Assembly: GCA_964391865.1 (NCBI GenBank)
Contig: CAYMNQ010000007.1
Coordinates: forward strand, 1 to 64,000
Length of the DNA: 64,000 nucleotides
Source: DASZQL01 sp964391865
GTDB lineage: Bacteria > Planctomycetota > Phycisphaerae > Phycisphaerales > UBA1924
Direction: 5' to 3'
Made by a program: the position numbers and the translations under genes. Below the pieces are notes generated by a model. That model was not told the DNA's origin. It saw nothing but the letters and a program-made list of their open reading frames with translations, and did no database searches. This document shows positions 1 through 8,467 of this stretch, piece after piece; within the stretch, counting starts at the first letter, position 1; the number at the start of each line of letters is the position of its first letter.

Positions 1-56
<56 letters not shown>

Positions 57-98
57 CAGGACAACAACGAACCTAAGAAATGTGACGAACGACCAAAC

Positions 99-3000
99 TT
101 ACGAACATCCCATCGAGTGCCCGCAGTTCAGGCACTTGTAGCACGCGCCGTTGCGGACGGTGATCGTGCCGCAGACTTCGCACGACGGGGCATCGCCCTG
201 ACAATCGAGCATCGCCACCGAAAGCGCGCTGACCGTCGTCGTTGTCTGTGTCGCCACCACCGTTCCACCACTGCCGGGCTTCTTGCTTCCCTTCAACTCA
301 ACGCCCGGGCGCTCCGGCCGATCGAGCGTCACATGACTCAGGTCAATCCGCGGCGTGCCGGGCGCCGGCGCGGGCTTCGCTTCCGCGGCGCCGGCGGTGA
401 GGCTCGTTCGCGCCCACGACCCGCTGCCGTGCAGGTCCGCCCGCTGTTCGACCAGCGGGATATGGTCGCTCTCCGCGTCGTCGCCCCGGTTCGGCGCGAC
501 GGCCGCCTTGTAACCGGGGATGAACTCGATGCCCATCCACCGGAAGATGTAGTCCACCAGGCTCTTCGCGAAGGGGATGTCGCGGTTGGTCGTCATGCCC
601 GCAGGCTCGAAGCGCTGGTGGGTGAACTTCTTCACCATCGACTCGATCGGCACGCCGTACTGCAGCGCCACGCTTGTCGCGGTGCCCAGCGAGTCCATCA
701 GCCCGCCTATGGTCGAGCCTTCCTTCGCCATCGTGATGAAGAGCTCGCCCGGCTGACCGTCCTCGTACAAGCCGACAGTGAGGTACCCCTCATGACCGGC
801 GACGTTGAACTTGTGCGTCAGCGAGCGGCGCGTATCGGGCAGGCGCCGGCGCATCGGGCGGTGCACGATCCGCTCGACCGTCGTTGCAAGCGTCTCGCGG
901 TCGCCGCTCGACGCCGCCACGATCACTTCGCGCACCTCCTCGGCGACCTCGGCCTTCGCGGCCTCGACGCCGAGTTCGTCGTCGTCCTCATCTTTCAGCA
1001 GTTGCACGTCGGCCTTGCTTCCGGCTGCTGCATCTCCTCCGGCGGAAGTCCCTGCATCCTCGCTTTTGGTGCTGAGCGGCTGGCTGAGCTTGCACCCGTC
1101 GCGGTACAGCGCGTTCGCCTTCAGCCCCAGCTCCCAGCTCAGGCGGTACGCCTGCTTGATGTCCTCGACGCTCGCCTCGTTCGGCAGGTTGATCGTCTTG
1201 CTGATCGCGCCGCTGACGAACGGCTGCGCCGCCGCCATCATGCGGATGTGACCCTCCGGCGCGATGAACCGCTTGCCCTTCTTGCCGCAGGTGTTGGCGC
1301 AGTCGAACACCGGCAGATGCTCGGGCTTCAGGTGCGGCGAGCCTTCGACCGTCTGCGTGCCGCAGACGCGCTCGTTGAGCTTCTCGATCTGCGCGGGCGA
1401 GAGGCCCAGGTGCTTCAGGAGATTGAACGACGGATCGCCCTTCGCCTTCGCCGCATCAACATGCACGCGTTCGAGGGCCGCATCGCCCAGCGTCCACGCG
1501 CTGAACGCGAAGCCGATCTCGAACACACCGGGGAGCGCATCGGTAATTGTCCGAACATCCTCGACGTTCAGCCCCGCCTCCGCGAGCCACTGCGCCAGCG
1601 TGATCGACAGATCGCCCGAACCGTCCGCCGCGGGCATCGGCACATCGAGGCTCAGCGTGCCGAGCACGTACGTCAGAATCTCGCGCACCTGCTGATCGCT
1701 GTACCCCAGCGCCACCAGCGCCGGCTTTAGCGAGGCGTTCGCGATCTTGAAGTACCCGCCGCCGGCGAGCTTCTTGAACTTCACCAGCGCGAAGTCCGGC
1801 TCGACACCCGTCGTATCGCAGTCCATCAGCAGCCCGATGGTCCCCGTCGGCGCGATCACCGTCGTCTGCGCGTTGCGGTAGCCGTGCTGCTCGCCCAGCG
1901 CGAGCGCCTCATCCCACGCCACCGTCGCGCGTTCGAGCACCTTCTTCGCGTTGGCGATGTTGACTTTCCCATTCTTGAACACGCGGTGATCGATCGGCAC
2001 GGGTCGGATCCGCAGCGACTCATACTCCGAGCTTTCGCGGCTCATGCCGTGCGCCGCGCGCCGGTGGTTCCGCATCACCCGCAGCATGTCGTCGCGGTTC
2101 CGCGTGTACCCGGCGAAGGGGCCGTGCTCCTTCGCGAGCAGCGCGCTCTGCCGGTAGCTCCGCCCCGTCATGATCGACGTGAGCGCCCCGCACACCGCGC
2201 GGGCCTCCTCGCTGTCATACGGGATCCCCGCCTGCATCAGCATCGCGCCGATGTTCGCGTAGCCCAGCCCCAGCGTGCGGTACCGGTAGCTCAGCTTCGC
2301 GATCTCGCGGCTCGGGAACGCCGCCATCAACACGCTGATCTCCAGCACGATCGTCCACAGGTCGATCGCGTGCTCGTACCGCTCGACATCAAACTTCCGC
2401 TTCTCCGAGTCGTACAGCTTGAGCAGGTTGATCGACGCGAGGTTGCACGCCGTGTTGTCGAGGAACATGTACTCGCTGCACGGGTTGCTGGCGTTGATCC
2501 GCCCGCTGCGCGGGCAGGTGTGCCACGCGTTGATCGTCGTGTCGTACTGCACGCCCGGATCAGCGCAGCGCCACGCGGCGTAGCCGATCTCTTCCCACAA
2601 ATCACGGGCCTTCAGCGTCTTCGCCACGCCGCTGCCGTCCTTGCCCTTCGCGAGGCGCCACTTCAGTTGCCAGTCGCTCCCCGCGTCGAGCGCATCGAAG
2701 AACTCGTCGGGGATGCGCACCGAGTTGTTTGAGTTCTGCCCGCTGACGGTGTAGTACGACTCGCCGTTGAAGTCGTAGTCGAGCTTCAGCCCGAGCCGCG
2801 ACGCGGTTTCTCCGATCGTCTCGCCGTCGCGGGCGCTCGCCTTCTTGTCCTTGATCGACTTCAACCCCTCGACCAGCGCCTGGACCTTGATCTCCTCGCG
2901 CACCTTCCAGTTGATGAACTGTTCGATGTCGGGGTGATCGAGATCCAGGCAGCACATCTTCGCCGCTCGGCGGGTGGTGCCGCCCGACTTGATCGCACCA

Positions 3001-3809
3001 GCAGCGCGGTCGCCGATGCGAAGCCATGACATCAAGCCGGACGACTTCCCGCCGCCGGAGAGCGGCTCATTCTCGCCGCGCAACCGAGAAAAATTCGTCC
3101 CCGTCCCCGATCCATACTTGAACAAGCGCGCCTCGCGCACCCACAAGTCCATGATCCCGCCGGGGTTCACGAGATCATCATCAACACTCTGGATAAAGCA
3201 CGCGTGCGGCTGCGGGTGCGAGTACGCGTCCTTCGACTCCTTCACCTCGCCGCTCTCGGCGTCGCAGTAGAAATGTCCCTGCGCAGGACCCGTGATGCCG
3301 TACGCCCAGTTCAACCCCGTGTTGAACCACTGCGGCGAGTTCGGCGCCGCGATCTGATGCACCAGCATGTACGCCAGCTCGTCATAAAACGCCTGCGCAT
3401 CCTCGGTGGTATCGAAGTACCCGTTCGTCTCGCCCCAGTGCCGCCAGCACCCGGCGAGACGATGGATCACCTGCCGCGCGGATTTCTCCGGCCCGGTCTT
3501 CGGCTTGCCCTTCTCCCTCTCCCTCTGGGTGAGGGCCGGGGAGAGGGACTCCTTGTCGCTCAGCGCGCCATCCGCGCTCGCCGAACCGATCCCATTCGGC
3601 CCGCCATCCTCCGGCACCCCCGCCTTGCGGAAGTACTTGCTCACCATGATGTCGGTAGCAAGCTGACTCCACGTCGCGGGAACCTCGGCGTCGTCCATCT
3701 GGAACACGACGGAGCCGTCAGGATTGGTGATCTTCGACGACCGCCGCGTCCAGGCAACGGTATCGAAGGGGGATTTGCCGGCGGTGGTGAATTTGCGGGT
3801 GATTTTCAT
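99..3809 (-). CDS. nrdJ: Adenosylcobalamin-dependent ribonucleotide reductase (class II)
   Basis: The product reduces ribonucleotides to deoxyribonucleotides in the cytoplasm using coenzyme B12. It is about 1236 residues, the long class II form. An active-site cysteine lies in PHACFIQSV (C204), and the NPCSE motif is at 442-446 with the catalytic Cys444 and Glu446. A cysteine-rich tail (CEVC...CYKCLNCG) matches the zinc-binding or redox tail of long NrdJ proteins. I chose the ATG at 3809 because the seven extra upstream codons run into a repeat and the protein then starts MKITRKF. Residues of about 70-105 look like a low-complexity insert encoded partly by a palindromic repeat. The next conserved gene upstream is dcd, also in deoxynucleotide supply. 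I saw no cobalamin riboswitch. Confidence 0.96.
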   Translation of the reverse strand: MKITRKFTTAGKSPFDTVAWTRRSSKITNPDGSVVFQMDDAEVPATWSQLATDIMVSKYFRKAGVPEDGGPNGIGSASADGALSDKESLSPALTQREREKGKPKTGPEKSARQVIHRLAGCWRHWGETNGYFDTTEDAQAFYDELAYMLVHQIAAPNSPQWFNTGLNWAYGITGPAQGHFYCDAESGEVKESKDAYSHPQPHACFIQSVDDDLVNPGGIMDLWVREARLFKYGSGTGTNFSRLRGENEPLSGGGKSSGLMSWLRIGDRAAGAIKSGGTTRRAAKMCCLDLDHPDIEQFINWKVREEIKVQALVEGLKSIKDKKASARDGETIGETASRLGLKLDYDFNGESYYTVSGQNSNNSVRIPDEFFDALDAGSDWQLKWRLAKGKDGSGVAKTLKARDLWEEIGYAAWRCADPGVQYDTTINAWHTCPRSGRINASNPCSEYMFLDNTACNLASINLLKLYDSEKRKFDVERYEHAIDLWTIVLEISVLMAAFPSREIAKLSYRYRTLGLGYANIGAMLMQAGIPYDSEEARAVCGALTSIMTGRSYRQSALLAKEHGPFAGYTRNRDDMLRVMRNHRRAAHGMSRESSEYESLRIRPVPIDHRVFKNGKVNIANAKKVLERATVAWDEALALGEQHGYRNAQTTVIAPTGTIGLLMDCDTTGVEPDFALVKFKKLAGGGYFKIANASLKPALVALGYSDQQVREILTYVLGTLSLDVPMPAADGSGDLSITLAQWLAEAGLNVEDVRTITDALPGVFEIGFAFSAWTLGDAALERVHVDAAKAKGDPSFNLLKHLGLSPAQIEKLNERVCGTQTVEGSPHLKPEHLPVFDCANTCGKKGKRFIAPEGHIRMMAAAQPFVSGAISKTINLPNEASVEDIKQAYRLSWELGLKANALYRDGCKLSQPLSTKSEDAGTSAGGDAAAGSKADVQLLKDEDDDELGVEAAKAEVAEEVREVIVAASSGDRETLATTVERIVHRPMRRRLPDTRRSLTHKFNVAGHEGYLTVGLYEDGQPGELFITMAKEGSTIGGLMDSLGTATSVALQYGVPIESMVKKFTHQRFEPAGMTTNRDIPFAKSLVDYIFRWMGIEFIPGYKAAVAPNRGDDAESDHIPLVEQRADLHGSGSWARTSLTAGAAEAKPAPAPGTPRIDLSHVTLDRPERPGVELKGSKKPGSGGTVVATQTTTTVSALSVAMLDCQGDAPSCEVCGTITVRNGACYKCLNCGHSMGCS
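3511..3548. repeat. Palindromic repeat inside nrdJ
   Basis: CTCCCTCTCCCTCTGGGTG is followed by AGGGCCGGGGAGAGGGA, giving an imperfect hairpin (CCCTCTCC pairs with GGGGAGAGGG). It adds residues resembling LSPALTQREREK to NrdJ without breaking the frame. This looks like an interspersed repeat tolerated in a surface loop, not part of the enzyme fold. Confidence 0.65.
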
Positions 3810-3814
3810 GCGAA

Positions 3815-3850
3815 GGCATCCAGGCATCAAGCCATCAAGGCATCAAGTGG
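3815..3850 (+). repeat. CATCAAG tandem repeat, left copy flanking the four-helix-bundle gene
   Basis: The motif GGCATCAAGCCATCAAGG continues as CATCAAGTGGAAGAG. It overlaps the last codons and TGA of the four-helix-bundle gene and reaches the start region of nrdJ. An inverted copy lies on the far side of that gene and a similar copy lies inside pcrA. Confidence 0.8.
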
Positions 3851-4220
3851 AAGAGTCGCGAGGTTCGAGGCTCCGGATCAGCCCAGCAAGCACACGCTCG
3901 GACTCATCAAGAAGTTCTTTGATCGACGAATACTCCGCTGCATCCGTGTACGACAATTCGACTGCGAACTGAAGCTGTGTATCAAGCTCGTACAATGCAC
4001 CTCGGGCGATTTTCAGAAACCTGATGTAGTCCGAAGTGCTCCCCCGTCCGAAACCCTCCGCGATATTGCTCGCGACCGAAACCGCACCGCGTCGCATCTG
4101 TGAGCACAATCCGAAACGCTCGTGGTCGGGGAATCGAGCCGACAACCGATAGACGCGAAGCCCAAGAGAAAATGCTCGCTGCCACGCGATCAGATCTCGG
4201 TATGTGTTGATCGTTGCCAA
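3843..4220 (-). CDS. Four-helix-bundle protein (23S rRNA intervening-sequence protein family)
   Basis: This 125-residue protein opens with the family-typical TYRDLIAWQRAF and has a central RRGAVSVASNIAEGFGRG, the hallmark of the S23/IVS four-helix-bundle family that also includes the Avd accessory protein of diversity-generating retroelements. The molecular function of stand-alone members is not established. The start is a TTG at 4220: an in-frame TGA lies directly before it and no earlier ATG exists. GGAG precedes the start. The gene is bracketed by inverted CATCAAG repeats, and its stop codon lies inside the left one. It sits between nrdJ and dcd, which would otherwise be near neighbours, so I infer that it arrived by insertion. 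Confidence 0.88.
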   Translation of the reverse strand: MATINTYRDLIAWQRAFSLGLRVYRLSARFPDHERFGLCSQMRRGAVSVASNIAEGFGRGSTSDYIRFLKIARGALYELDTQLQFAVELSYTDAAEYSSIKELLDESERVLAGLIRSLEPRDSST

Positions 4221-4256
4221 TCACCACCAACTCCGCATCTCAAATTCCTGTCTTCA

Positions 4257-4290
4257 CTCGATGCCTTGATGGCTCGATGGCTTGATGCCT
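4257..4290 (-). repeat. CATCAAG tandem repeat, right inverted copy
   Basis: On the plus strand this reads CTCGATGCCTTGATGGC then TCGATGGCTTGATGCC. Its complement (GGCATCAAGCCATCGAG) matches the copy at 3815-3850 in reverse orientation. It ends next to the dcd stop codon. Confidence 0.8.
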
Positions 4291-4291
4291 C

Positions 4292-4903
4292 TCAATCCAC
4301 CTTCGGCAGCGTCAACCCGTCCTGATCCTGATACTTCCCAGCCTTATCCGCATAACTCACCGCGCACACACGATCCGCCTTCAAAAAAATCAACTGCGCA
4401 ATCCCCTCGTTCGCATACACCTTCGCCGGCAGCGGCGTGGTGTTCGAGATCTCCAGCGTCACCTTCCCCCGCCACTCCGGCTCCAGCGGCGTGACGTTCA
4501 CGATCAACCCGCACCGCGCGTACGTGCTCTTCCCCACGCAGATCACCAGCACATCACGCGGGATCGTGAACACCTCCACCGTCTCGCACAGCGCGAAACT
4601 GTTGGGCGGGATGATGACGAACTCGCCATCGGCCTGAGGACTTCCGCCTTCCGACTTCCGCCCTTCCGCCCTCGCGGCGACATCCACCTCGACCATGAAG
4701 TCGTCGGTGAAGTTCTTGGGGTCGACGATCGCCACGCCGCCGCTCTTGGTCGTCGGCGTGAAGATCTTGAAGCGGCTGCCGACGCGCACGTCGTAGCCGT
4801 AGCTCGACACGCCGTAGCTGATCCGCCCCGGCCGCTTCACCGCGTCCGCGAAGGGCTCGATGTCGATGAGTTCTCTAATCTGCGTATCGCACAGCACGGC
4901 CAC
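4292..4903 (-). CDS. dcd: dCTP deaminase
   Basis: The product deaminates dCTP to dUTP for thymidylate synthesis. The 203-residue protein has the family signature GKSTYARCGLIVNVTPLEPE, with the catalytic glutamate in the PLEPEW region, followed by WRGKVTLEISNTT. It starts at a GTG (residues MAVLCDTQIREL). An insert of about 15 residues (EGRKSEGGSPQ) before FVIIPPNSFAL is encoded by a TTCCGACTTCCG repeat and is not expected in the family. nrdJ lies downstream on the same strand, so both serve dNTP supply, though a foreign-looking gene separates them. A bifunctional dCTP deaminase/dUTPase cannot be excluded by eye. Confidence 0.94.
   Translation of the reverse strand: MAVLCDTQIRELIDIEPFADAVKRPGRISYGVSSYGYDVRVGSRFKIFTPTTKSGGVAIVDPKNFTDDFMVEVDVAARAEGRKSEGGSPQADGEFVIIPPNSFALCETVEVFTIPRDVLVICVGKSTYARCGLIVNVTPLEPEWRGKVTLEISNTTPLPAKVYANEGIAQLIFLKADRVCAVSYADKAGKYQDQDGLTLPKVD
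4640..4672. repeat. TTCCGACTTCCG microrepeat inside dcd
   Basis: The tract CTTCCGCCTTCCGACTTCCG continues with CCCTTCCGCC. It is in frame in dcd and is nearly the same as the tract just upstream of pcrA at 5393-5446. Confidence 0.8.
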
Positions 4904-5453
4904 AGCCCACCGCCTCTCACTTCAATTCCCGCGGCACGTCCTGGCCGCGCGGTCCACCTGAAGACAAAAGAAGGCCCTCACCCGAAAATCGAGCGAACAA
5001 AATAGCCTGCGCACGATTCCTCATGCGAAGCCACAAGCCTCAATCGCAACGAATGCCCGACCCGCCGCTGAACATCTCAAACGAGCGGCGATGCAGACCC
5101 ACAGGAAGAATCATACCGCTACCTTTCGCGTCCACAAGTGGAAAAATCGGAAAAATGGCACAAGATATTGTAGTTGGGCAAAAAACCGCCCAAGTCCTTT
5201 GAATTTCAGGACTTACGCAGTGATACCATGACTGGGGAGGCCCAATCAATGGTGTGGAGAACCTGACGGAGCGTGTCGAGCCACGACGGGTTGTGGCCCA
5301 CTCGTGGATAATGCCACCAACCGCCAGTTTCCCGCCCGTTCGGTCCCAAGAGGCGCAGAAACAGCCGTACGATCGAGCGCCCCAGCACCTCCCGCTTCCG
5401 CCTTCCGACTTCCGACTTTCCATTTCCGCCGTCCGCCCTTCCGACTTGATCCC
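4904..5453. other. Divergent intergenic region between dcd and pcrA
   Basis: There is no credible gene in these 550 bases. They must carry the promoters of dcd (minus) and pcrA (plus). An inverted repeat, AAGTCCT...AGGACTT, lies around 5191-5213 next to TACGCAGTG, which resembles the end of some insertion elements. The last 60 bases before pcrA are a TTCCGACTTCC microrepeat. Confidence 0.6.
5393..5446. repeat. TTCCGACTTCC microrepeat before pcrA
   Basis: This consists of imperfect 7-base units (CTTCCGC, CTTCCGA, TTTCCAT) ending 8 bases before the pcrA start codon. It matches the in-frame tract in dcd. Confidence 0.8.
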
Positions 5454-7967
5454 ATGCCTCGACCTTTGCCGACTGCCGACGCCGACTCGCTCTTCGCCGA
5501 TCTGACGGCGGCGCAGGCGTCGGGAGTGCGCGCGACGGAGGGGCCGGTGCTGCTGCTCGCGGCCGCCGGGTCGGGCAAGACGCGCGTGATCACGCGGCGG
5601 ATCGCGTACTTGCTCTCGCTCGGTGTGCCGGCGTGGCAGATTCTGGCGCTGACGTTCACGAACAAAGCCGCGGGCGAGATGCGCGAGCGCGTGGCGACGC
5701 TGCTGGGGGGTGAATCGGCGGGCGACGAGGAGCCGCGGCTGCCGCGGAACGCGCGGGCGCTGACGATCACCACGTTCCACGCGCTCTGTGCGCGGCTGCT
5801 GCGGCGCTACGCGCCGCTGATGGGCGATGCGCCGAACTTCCCGAAGGCGGACTACACCATCTACGACTCGGACGATCAGCAATCGCTGATGAAGAAGGTG
5901 ATCGCGGAATTGGACCTGAACACGAGCAATTGGCCGCCGCGGAGCGTGCTGTCGCAGATCAGCGGGGCGAAGAACCAACTCGTCGACGCACGCGGCTTTG
6001 AGAAGCAGGCGAACGATTTCCACGCGAAAACCGTGGCGAAGATCTATCTGAGCTACGAACGGGCGCTGCGGGCCGCGAACGCTGTGGATTTCGACGATCT
6101 GCTCATGCTCACGGTGCGCCTGCTGCGCGAGAGCGCCGAGGCCCGCGCCGAGGTGCAGGGCCGCTGGAAGTACCTGATGATCGACGAGTATCAGGACACG
6201 AACCACTCACAGTTCGTGCTCAGCACGCTGCTCGTCGGATCGGAGCCGGAACGGCAGCCGAATGTGTGCGTCGTCGGCGACCCGGATCAATCCATCTACG
6301 GCTGGCGCGGGGCGGATATCTCCAACATCCTCGAGTTCGAGGAGCAGTACCCCGGCGCGGTCGTCATCCCGCTGGGCGAGAATTTCCGCTCGACCGCGCC
6401 GATCCTGGCGGCGGCGGATCACCTGATCCGCAACAACAAACGCCGAAAGCACAAGGACCTCTTCACGCGCCAGAAGGGCGGCGAGAAACCCGTCGCGATC
6501 CTGTGCAAGGACGAACGCCACGAGGCGGCGCTCGTGCTGGATCATCTGAAACGGTGGCACGAAGAAGAGCACGGCTCCGCGTGGAAAGACATGGCGGTTT
6601 TCTACCGCAACAACGCGCTCTCGCGCGTGATGGAGGATGCGCTCCGCGGCGCGGGAGTGCCGTATGTCATCGCGCGCGGGACGGCGTTCTATCAGCGCGA
6701 GGAGGTGAAGGACGCGATCGCGTACCTACGGATCGTGGCGAACCCGTTCGACGAAGTCTCGCTGCGCCGGATCGTGAACAAGCCGGCGCGGAAGATCGGC
6801 GCGACGAGCCTGGAGGCCGCCGAGTCGTACGCCGCGGCGCAGGGGCTGCCGCTGATGGAAGCGCTGCGCGAAGCGGGCGGCGCGCCGGGCGTCTCAAGCA
6901 TGGCGGCGACCGCGATGGCCAAGTTCGCCGCGCAGGCCGACTCGTGGCGCGGTGAGGGGTCGTTCATGGGCAACGAGCGGGCCGGCGCGCTCGCCGACCT
7001 GGTCTCGCGCGTCATCAAGGAATCCGGGCTGGAGGCGTACTACAAGGCGGAGCAGCTCAAGAGCGAATCGGACACGGACCGAGTCGCCAACCTCGAAGAG
7101 CTCGTATCGTCGGCGGCGGAGTTTCAGCGCGAGTATGAGGTGGAAAGTGATCCCGCCTTCTCCGGAAGGCAACAAGGCATCGAGCCATCAAGCCATCAAG
7201 TGGAAGACGGTGATGGGGCAGAGACAACCGATACTCAGCACTCAGCACTCGCTCCTCAGCACTCTGGTGATCCTTTCGGCACGCTCGCCGAGCCGCCGCT
7301 GTTGGCGATGCTTCGCGCGTTCCTTGAGCGCGTCTCGCTCGTCGCCGACGCGGACCAGGTCGATCCCGCGCGCGGGGCGGTCACGCTCATGACTCTGCAC
7401 GCGGCGAAAGGGCTGGAGTTCCCGTGCGTCGCGATCATCGGGCTGGAAGAGGGGCTTCTGCCGGGGCAGCGGGCGCTCGAGTCCGACGCGGAACTCGAGG
7501 AAGAACGGCGGCTGTGTTTCGTGGGCATCACGCGCGCCATGCGCCACCTCATCATGACCAGTGCGAAGTACCGCACGCACCGCGGGCTGCGCGAACGCTC
7601 GATGGCGAGCCGGTTTCTGTCAGAACTGCCGCAGGACCAGATGGTCTTCAGCGATCAATCCGACGAGTGGCAGGATGAGGACGAGCGCTGGGCCGCGGGC
7701 GGCAGCGAGGCGGAGGACCGCCGGCGCAGCGAAGCCGCCGCGCGACTGCTGGGTCTTCCGACGAAGAATTCCGCTGCTCGCCCCGCGCCGAGTTCTTCGA
7801 ACGACCCCGCGTGGCCCTTGGGCTCGCGCGTGCGCCACCCGCAGTTCGGCGTCGGTGAAGTGAAAGCCGTCACCGGGCTGGGGGCAAACCGGCGTGCGAC
7901 GATCCAGTTCCGCGACGCGGGGACGAAGACACTCGTGCTTCAGTACGCGCGGCTGGAGCGGCTGTAG
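5454..7967 (+). CDS. pcrA: ATP-dependent DNA helicase, UvrD/PcrA family
   Basis: A superfamily 1 3'-to-5' helicase for repair and replication, 837 residues. Visible motifs are the Walker A AAAGSGKT (36-43), motif II DEYQDT, motif III GDPDQSIYGWRG, motif V TLHAAKGLEF and motif VI VGITRAM. The C-terminus (HPQFGVGEVKAVTGLG) is the Tudor-like RNA polymerase-binding domain typical of PcrA. I chose the ATG at 5454 (MPRPLPTADA) because the 50 codons upstream are microrepeat translation. Residues of about 566-606 hold two back-to-back repeat inserts, a CATCAAG tract and an ACTCAGC tract, in the 2B region between conserved motifs. The frame is intact, so the enzyme is probably functional. Confidence 0.95.
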   Translation: MPRPLPTADADSLFADLTAAQASGVRATEGPVLLLAAAGSGKTRVITRRIAYLLSLGVPAWQILALTFTNKAAGEMRERVATLLGGESAGDEEPRLPRNARALTITTFHALCARLLRRYAPLMGDAPNFPKADYTIYDSDDQQSLMKKVIAELDLNTSNWPPRSVLSQISGAKNQLVDARGFEKQANDFHAKTVAKIYLSYERALRAANAVDFDDLLMLTVRLLRESAEARAEVQGRWKYLMIDEYQDTNHSQFVLSTLLVGSEPERQPNVCVVGDPDQSIYGWRGADISNILEFEEQYPGAVVIPLGENFRSTAPILAAADHLIRNNKRRKHKDLFTRQKGGEKPVAILCKDERHEAALVLDHLKRWHEEEHGSAWKDMAVFYRNNALSRVMEDALRGAGVPYVIARGTAFYQREEVKDAIAYLRIVANPFDEVSLRRIVNKPARKIGATSLEAAESYAAAQGLPLMEALREAGGAPGVSSMAATAMAKFAAQADSWRGEGSFMGNERAGALADLVSRVIKESGLEAYYKAEQLKSESDTDRVANLEELVSSAAEFQREYEVESDPAFSGRQQGIEPSSHQVEDGDGAETTDTQHSALAPQHSGDPFGTLAEPPLLAMLRAFLERVSLVADADQVDPARGAVTLMTLHAAKGLEFPCVAIIGLEEGLLPGQRALESDAELEEERRLCFVGITRAMRHLIMTSAKYRTHRGLRERSMASRFLSELPQDQMVFSDQSDEWQDEDERWAAGGSEAEDRRRSEAAARLLGLPTKNSAARPAPSSSNDPAWPLGSRVRHPQFGVGEVKAVTGLGANRRATIQFRDAGTKTLVLQYARLERL
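7174..7206 (+). repeat. CATCAAG repeat inside pcrA
   Basis: AAGGCATCGAGCCATCAAG continues as CCATCAAGTGGAAGA. The last 13 bases equal the inner edge of the left repeat beside the four-helix-bundle gene (3842-3854). It is in frame within pcrA. Confidence 0.8.
7233..7264 (+). repeat. ACTCAGC tandem repeat inside pcrA (32-base perfect duplicate)
   Basis: Three ACTCAGC-like units, then ACTCGCTCCTCAGCACTC. The same 32 bases occur at 32028-32059 before thiS. Here they are translated as part of TQHSALAPQHS. Confidence 0.9.
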
Positions 7968-8467
7968 CCCCGGTCCGGCCGATCTTCCAGGACCGATTCC
8001 GATAACAGCCACCCCTGACGCCGAAGGGCCGGCCCGCTGCGAATTTGCAGACTTTTTTGCGCCAAGCGGTTGCCTTGAGCCGCGGCGCGTGTACGCTGAG
8101 GTTGGCCGAACGCACAGGTCGGCCGTGTGATCCGCGAGTCCTCCTCTCAGACATCGCGACATCTGTTGTGCCCATCGCGGCCGGTTCGGCGTGCCGCTGT
8201 GGCGTTGCTGCAAGGAGGTTTCTTCTCTCCACCATCGCGACGGGGAACACAAGCGGTCAAAGCACAGGGGCGTTGAGTCAGAGGGACCGCCGAGGGACAT
8301 CGAAACAGCCAAACAGGACTGCGACCGGCGACGGAGAGAACGCCGGTCATCCCGAAAGGGAGCGGAGAGAGACCGCAGTCCATTGCGTGCGGCGGGGTGG
8401 TACGTGCGTCCACTCCGCTGTGCGTTTTTTGGAAGGCAACAGGCACGGGGCATCGGGCATCGGCCGA
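7968..8467. other. 500-base gap between convergent pcrA and purD, no gene recognised
   Basis: No conserved protein or known RNA motif was recognised. A promoter-like TTGCCT-N16-TACGCT on the plus strand lies near 8069-8097. A strong branched palindrome (GGACTGCG...CGCAGTCC, with an inner ACCGGCG/CGCCGGT stem and a CCC-GAAA-GGG hairpin) lies at about 8320-8385. A stem GCGGGGTGG/CCACTCCGC is followed a few bases later by six Ts near 8430. The palindrome resembles a dispersed repeat more than a known ncRNA. RNase P, tmRNA and SRP RNA signatures were looked for and not seen. Confidence 0.5.

Noticed and set aside
117..1730. Long plus-strand open frame opposite nrdJ
   Set aside because: It is arginine-rich antisense translation of a highly conserved gene in GC-rich DNA. 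It has no family features.
3843..4220. Diversity-generating retroelement (the four-helix-bundle protein as Avd)
   Set aside because: No reverse transcriptase, template repeat or variable C-type-lectin gene is in the window.
3815..4290. CRISPR array from the CATCAAG units
   Set aside because: The units are 7-9 bases, contiguous, without spacers, and in inverted orientation at two sites.
3810..4300. Cobalamin riboswitch upstream of nrdJ
   Set aside because: The space is occupied by the four-helix-bundle gene and repeats, and no B12-box-like sequence was found.
5191..5225. Insertion sequence end near pcrA
   Set aside because: The inverted repeat and TACGCAGTG recall some IS ends, but there is no transposase or second end nearby.
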